Assembly: GCA_049999725.1 (NCBI GenBank)
Contig: JBNGIS010012754.1
Location: forward strand, 1-50,268
Reading direction: 5' to 3'
From: Haplomitrium mnioides
Lineage: Eukaryota; Marchantiophyta; Haplomitriopsida; Calobryales
DNA length: 50,268 nucleotides
Below the pieces are notes generated by a model, which did no database searches, was not told the origin of the DNA, and worked only from the letters and a program-made list of their open reading frames with translations. Positions 46,196 to 50,268 of this stretch are shown here, one piece after another (positions within the stretch are counted from its first letter, which is position 1; each line of letters opens with the position of its first letter). A program made the position numbers and the translations under genes.

Positions 46196-46360
46196 CCAAA
46201 TCATTTTTAGATTAGTAATTGAGTTCAAACCATTCTTAGACTATCAATTGGGTCAACTTATTCTTAGGTGCAATAAACTGAATCGTGATGAAAAGACTTG
46301 TAATAGATTGAAAGAGAAACAAGATGAACTTTGGCAAAAAAAGATTTGGAAAAAATAAAA

Positions 46361-46366
46361 TTTATT
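46361..46366 (-). promoter_or_regulatory. Poly(A) signal AATAAA, gene 1 copy D
   Basis: TTTATT on the plus strand, that is AATAAA for gene 1, about 28 bp after its stop at 46394-46396. Confidence 0.6.
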
Positions 46367-47707
46367 ATTGATGCAAATTGTACAAAGAGGTCCTCAGGCT
46401 CTATCCTCTTCGGGAGGCACTATCTCATCTAAATCTACAAGTTGAGCATTTGCAGCCACTAGATAATCCTGTCGAGACTTTCCAGTCCCCGATATTACAA
46501 CAGAGTCACCAGAAGCACCTGCAATACCAGAAGGAGCAGGTTCCTTGTGGTAAGCAAAAACTATCTATGACTCAGTCACATCGGATGGCAAGGAAGCCAT
46601 CTCCAAAACCCTTTGAGGAATATAAATAGATTGATGTCTATCATATTCTATGGCGATGCAATTTCGCATCACATTAAGAGCACAAACAAGGCATGTGCTA
46701 GACCCAGAGTAGAGATTAAGGATCCAATCCTACTCTATTGATAAATGGTCAATAAAAAAATTGTACAGAGCCTACGACTTCTGATAAACATTCACAGAAG
46801 CATCATCTCCTGGATGTTTAAGCTTTGGAGAAACTGCAGGGCAGCTAAAAACACTCCGCATAGGCTGCCGAGGAAGTCCGGTCGCAGAAGAAGGCTGCAA
46901 ATTGAAAAGGCGCATGCTCCTCTTTCCTTTCTTTGTTCAGTAGCCCACCATCCAATACTCGTGGGCATGTGTGATTCAGAGACCACCATAATGATGTATA
47001 TTGCTTTTGTCTTTGCAAAAAGATAAACAATCACATCAAACATTGTAATGAAAATGCAAGAGAAATAAAAAACAAAGAAATCAAAAAAAAAAATGAAAGA
47101 ACAACTCACCAGATGTCATGATCAATTGCATAAAAAACTTTAGAAAGGGCATCCTTGACGATGCCAAACTACTGCAAAGAATGAATGATTACAAAAGACC
47201 AAAACTCCGAAGTTGTTCATGTCGCAAAGATGATACCATATCAAAAATGTCATCTTTTGAAAATGGTTTTGAGTTATCATGCTTGCATTCCTTTAAGTTA
47301 TACCCATAAGGAATATCAGCAATAGCCAAAGTGAAACACCTAGGTTTCACAAGGCCTTCAATTGTCGAGCGTTGGCCTCCCCGTGAACTTGATAAAATGC
47401 CACGTTGAGACCGTCGACATAAGACAGTAAGTCTTCTTCCTCATCTCTCACAACTCCTTCTGTTGTGAGAGATGTAGCACCACTATGCTGCCATGCTTTC
47501 CACTCTCTGGCCTTTTGGCAGTGGAGAAGAAAAGCGAGAGGGTAAGAGACCAACGTGGGAGGCTGGTCTTGTTCTTCGGGGGCTTCTTCGACCCCAGATT
47601 TCTTCCTTCCTTTTGCAGATGCTGTCAGTTTCTTTGCTAGTTGCCGCTTGAAAGTTTTGTCCCCCTGAAAAAAATCAAAACAAAAACATTAGAGTCCAAT
47701 GGTTAAA

Positions 47708-47842
47708 ACCCTAAAACATTTTAGAGTCCAAGCGCGCTTAGACTTCGAAGTCCATGCGCACATGGACTTCGAAGTCCATTCGCTTAGGGACTTTGAAGTC
47801 CCTGCGCGCTTGGACTTCAAAGTCCATATGTGCATGGACTGT
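47708..47842. repeat. 24-bp palindromic minisatellite in gene 1 intron 2 (copy D)
   Basis: Five to six regular units (GTCCATGCGCACATGGACTT joined by CGAA). The shortest of the intron 2 arrays, compared with about 24 units in copy C. Confidence 0.85.
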
Positions 47843-49499
47843 AGGTTTCAAAAAAATAACAAAAATTTATAAATTATTAAATGCAAATACAAATTAATAA
47901 TTAAAGTTCCAAAGAAAAGAATTACCAGAAGCTTCTCGAAGCTTGAATAAAAGGAGGCCATCTTTGACTCTTCCGTGTGAAGAGGGTACTCCTCTCTTGC
48001 CTCTTCCCAAGAACTACAAAAAACCTCCGAACAGAAACTCTTCACCATTACGGCCAAAACTTTGTGTCTCTCCGCCTCTCGAGACATCTAATCCATTGAA
48101 AGCTCTCCAGCTTCCACCCGCTTCAAAACTGAAATCTTAACTTTTTCTGGAAGACCCTGAAGAGACCTCCAAGGTGTCCACTTTATGTCTTCCATCCTGA
48201 GGGATCCTTTGGCCTTAGGCTTCTGGCCTTTCACAAGGTTCTTCTCCCATATTGAAAAAATGCTCTGCTGTAACTCCCAGAGCTCTCCACTTTTGAATGC
48301 TAGCTGAAACCAATTGTCTTCAGAAGTCACGGTCTTCTCAAGCGTGGACTTTGGTTTGATCTCCAGGGTTTTCAACAGTAGCTCCCTTTTCAATTTTTGG
48401 GATGAAACCATCCCACTTTCCACAAATTGCTGATGCCAATACTCGACCTTTTGAATAGAGGTCATCTCAAGCTTGTACCTCTGGTTGTAATTGTCATCCC
48501 TCGCAAAAATGCGGGTCTCTGTTGGTGTCAGGCCCACGTAGACGTAATAGTTCCAAAGCGACAAAGCAAGATTCTTCGCCCCATATTTTGTAATCAATAG
48601 TTGCCTTATTGTAGCACTGTGATTGCCTCCTGCAATCTCGTAACGATACTTGTCAGGGTTCTTGATGCCAAACTCTGACTTATCTTTCAGACCACACCTT
48701 GGGTCTACAACCACGATAAAGAAAGAATGCGCGTACTTATTGGTAATCATTCTTTGCGCTAAAAGCTCCACAAAATCCTCGTTCAATCTTTGAATTTGGA
48801 ATGGACCCAAGTTGTCCATTCTATGCTTAGATAAATTAAGGTTTTTTAGCCTGATTGTTATGGTCTCCTCATGGACTCTGCAGTGCTGGATTGCAAACTC
48901 CCTAATCTTGTTTTTATCCTCCTCAGAAGTTGTCTAAGGATCTACCTGCTCTCTTTCTTGAAATGTGCGCAACCCCTTGTGGGATTGCCTCTTTGCTCTA
49001 GACATTGGAGCTTGAACTGGCTCTGACTCCTTCTCTAAGTCGTGCCTCGAGCTACTTGCTGTTGGAGACAAGGGCGTCGATGAAGTTGATTTTTCAGTAG
49101 ATTCGGAGGGGGCTGGCTCCTCCTCAATGATAGGTGCTGGTGCTGGTTTCTTTTTCTTCAATACCGGTTTTTCTTTTCTTCTGAGCCTCGCTTGATTCCG
49201 GCTCCTTTCTCTTCTTCTGTGAAGAAGTCCTTGTGGCGTGTGTCGAGAATGTTGTTGCACTCGGATGCGGCACAAGCTATTGAATGTTGACGTCCTGCTT
49301 GGGCTTTAGAATTTTCATTTGAATAGAAAACTTGATAAAGTCTCTCTCGATCCATTTTGCGTCATTATACAAATCGACGAAATCTGCAAGATACTGAGTG
49401 AACTGAAAATAAAGGAAGAAACGAATTTAGCATTAGTGAAAATAATGACCTGATATAAAGAAAAGCAAGAACTTAGAAAAAACAGGCATGCATTTAACA

Positions 49500-49812
49500 A
49501 TGAAGTCCATATGCTCATGGACTCTAAGGTCCATGCGTGCACGGACTTTGAAGTCCACACGCCGAAGACTTTGAAGTCCATGCGCGCCTTGACTCTGAAG
49601 TATATGCTCGCATGGACTTCAAAGTCTTAGGAGCCTGGACTTTAAAGTCCATGCGCACACGGACCTCAGAGTCCATGCGCGCATGGACTTCAGAGTCCAA
49701 GAGCACGTAAACTTCTTAGTCCTTGCTCGCAAGGACTTCAAAGTCCCTACGGGCATGGACCTCAGAGTCTATGCACGCATAGACTTCAAAGTCCATGCTC
49801 GCATGGACATCC
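49500..49812. repeat. 24-bp palindromic minisatellite in gene 1 intron 1 (copy D)
   Basis: About 13 units at 24-bp spacing (GTCCATGCGCGCATGGACTT, GTCCATGCTCGCATGGACTT). The best-conserved array in the window. It lies between the donor at 49867-49868 and the acceptor CAG at 49403-49405. Confidence 0.9.
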
Positions 49813-50268
49813 TAAGAGCTATAGCTAAGTAATTAAAAAGGAATAAGAAAAAATATTTTGGAACTCACCTTTCCATCTTCCCTTGATGCATGAAGATTTG
49901 CCGTAAATAAATCTATTTCCTTGTATTCTAAGAAGTCAAATCGCTTTTGATTTGCAAAATACAATGTTATTGAGTCTTGGGCCTGCACAAGCAGCCCGAT
50001 GTTGGCCTTCTTTCCTTCTCGGATCATAGTAATTTGGACTACTAGATCCAAATTGAATTTTTCACCTTCACTTGCAAAACGGTAAAGATGATGATCTGAG
50101 TCTCTCAACGAACAGTAATTGACTAACCATTTCCAGTCCAATTTGAGAGGCTCTAGAGCTTTGATACCATCCGAATACCTATAAGGCTTTGGTTTGGGAG
50201 GGCCGGAAACATTTCCTTGAGAGGCCATTGTCTAGACAAAAAAAAAGGATGTTTTTGAAGGTGAAAAA

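Larger units (their letters stand above)
46394..50228 (-). pseudogene. Gene 1 copy D: full-length ParB-like / methyltransferase pseudogene
   Basis: All four exons are in view: exon 1 49869-50228 (131-codon open frame, MASQGNVSGPPKPKPYRYSD), exon 2 47926-49402, exon 3 47110-47664 and exon 4 46394 to about 47017. The best ParB-like region in the window is the 243-codon frame 48088-48819: PFQIQRLNEDFVELLAQRM, then YEIAGGNHSA (residues 60-69), then YVGLTPTETRIFARDDNY. A long helical segment follows. Lesions: a frame break in the linker, CAG-to-TAG after QVDP, TAG after ELSMD, two single-base deletions in exon 3 (near 47365 and 47250), and stops in exon 4. Motif IV still reads ADIPYG, but motif I is ruined (NLYSGSSTC). 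The domain map of the family can be read here without the LTR insertion of copy C. Confidence 0.8.
45477..50268 (-). mobile_element. TIR element copy D, gene 1 half
   Basis: Minus-strand copy whose right terminus lies at 45477-45495 (AACAGTCACTACTTGAACC, one T lost relative to the consensus). It contains the 37-bp repeats and all of gene 1 up to the start codon at 50226-50228. The promoter and gene 2 would lie beyond the window edge. Confidence 0.85.

Noticed and set aside
49500-49812. CRISPR-like regular array
   Set aside because: Units are 24 bp with no unique spacers, each palindromic, and they sit in an intron of a eukaryotic gene. This is a minisatellite.
46394-50228. Bacterial or phage contamination, suggested by ParB plus DNA methylase
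   Set aside because: The gene has several GT-AG introns, AATAAA signals and several diverged copies interleaved with Ty3/gypsy sequences, so it belongs to the eukaryotic genome.
1-50268. tRNA or rRNA genes
   Set aside because: I scanned for conserved tRNA A/B boxes and rRNA stretches by eye and found nothing convincing. A tRNAscan or Rfam search would be decisive.

Overview
The window looks like intergenic, transposon-packed nuclear DNA of a eukaryote, most likely a land plant. The evidence is an AT-rich background, spliced genes with GT-AG introns and AATAAA poly(A) signals, degenerate Ty3/gypsy retrotransposons, very long GC-rich solo LTRs and scaffold N-gaps. The species cannot be named from the sequence. 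I recognise no host gene, tRNA, rRNA or CRISPR array.

The main content is several copies of one large DNA transposon-like element, which I did not find described under any name I know. Four copies are bounded by related terminal inverted repeats (core AACAGCCGCTACTTTGAACC): A (1-3736, + strand, left part outside the window), B (10839-22887, +), C (27241-41633, +, the most complete) and D (45477-50268, - strand, left part outside the window). E (about 6440-10290) and F (about 42350-44330) are fragments without both ends. Copy C carries two divergent genes around a 439-bp intergenic region with two opposed TATA boxes. Gene 1 (rightward) encodes a novel N-terminal region, a Lys/Glu/Ser/Pro-rich linker, a ParB-like domain and a beta-class amino DNA methyltransferase, with a DIPYG motif IV upstream of a DLCxGSSTG motif I. 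Gene 2 (leftward) encodes a protein with the DUF7869 signature (IDGMDQ, YLQLDN, QENKN, GYTHDQI), which is the best transposase candidate. All copies in view carry nonsense or frameshift lesions. The methyltransferase exons of copy C are the best preserved.

The element's introns and flanks are filled with short palindromic repeats built around ATGCGCGCAT: a 24-bp unit in gene 1 introns, a 37-bp unit downstream of gene 1, a 52-bp unit in the left arm and a roughly 55-bp unit in gene 2 introns.

Layout: copy A (1-3736); minus-strand Ty3/gypsy remnant (about 3740-6430); fragment E with a small solo LTR (6440-10290); unassigned (10290-10838); copy B with a GC-rich solo LTR at 11724-15609 and a central deletion joining the two genes (10839-22887); plus-strand Ty3/gypsy remnant split by a solo LTR (about 23190-26090); mostly featureless (26090-27236); copy C with a second GC-rich solo LTR inside a gene 1 exon (27241-41633); unassigned (41638-42340); fragment F; short gypsy protease remnant (about 45136-45476); copy D. 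Insertions are nested: the TIR elements lie in or beside gypsy sequences and are themselves hit by LTR elements.
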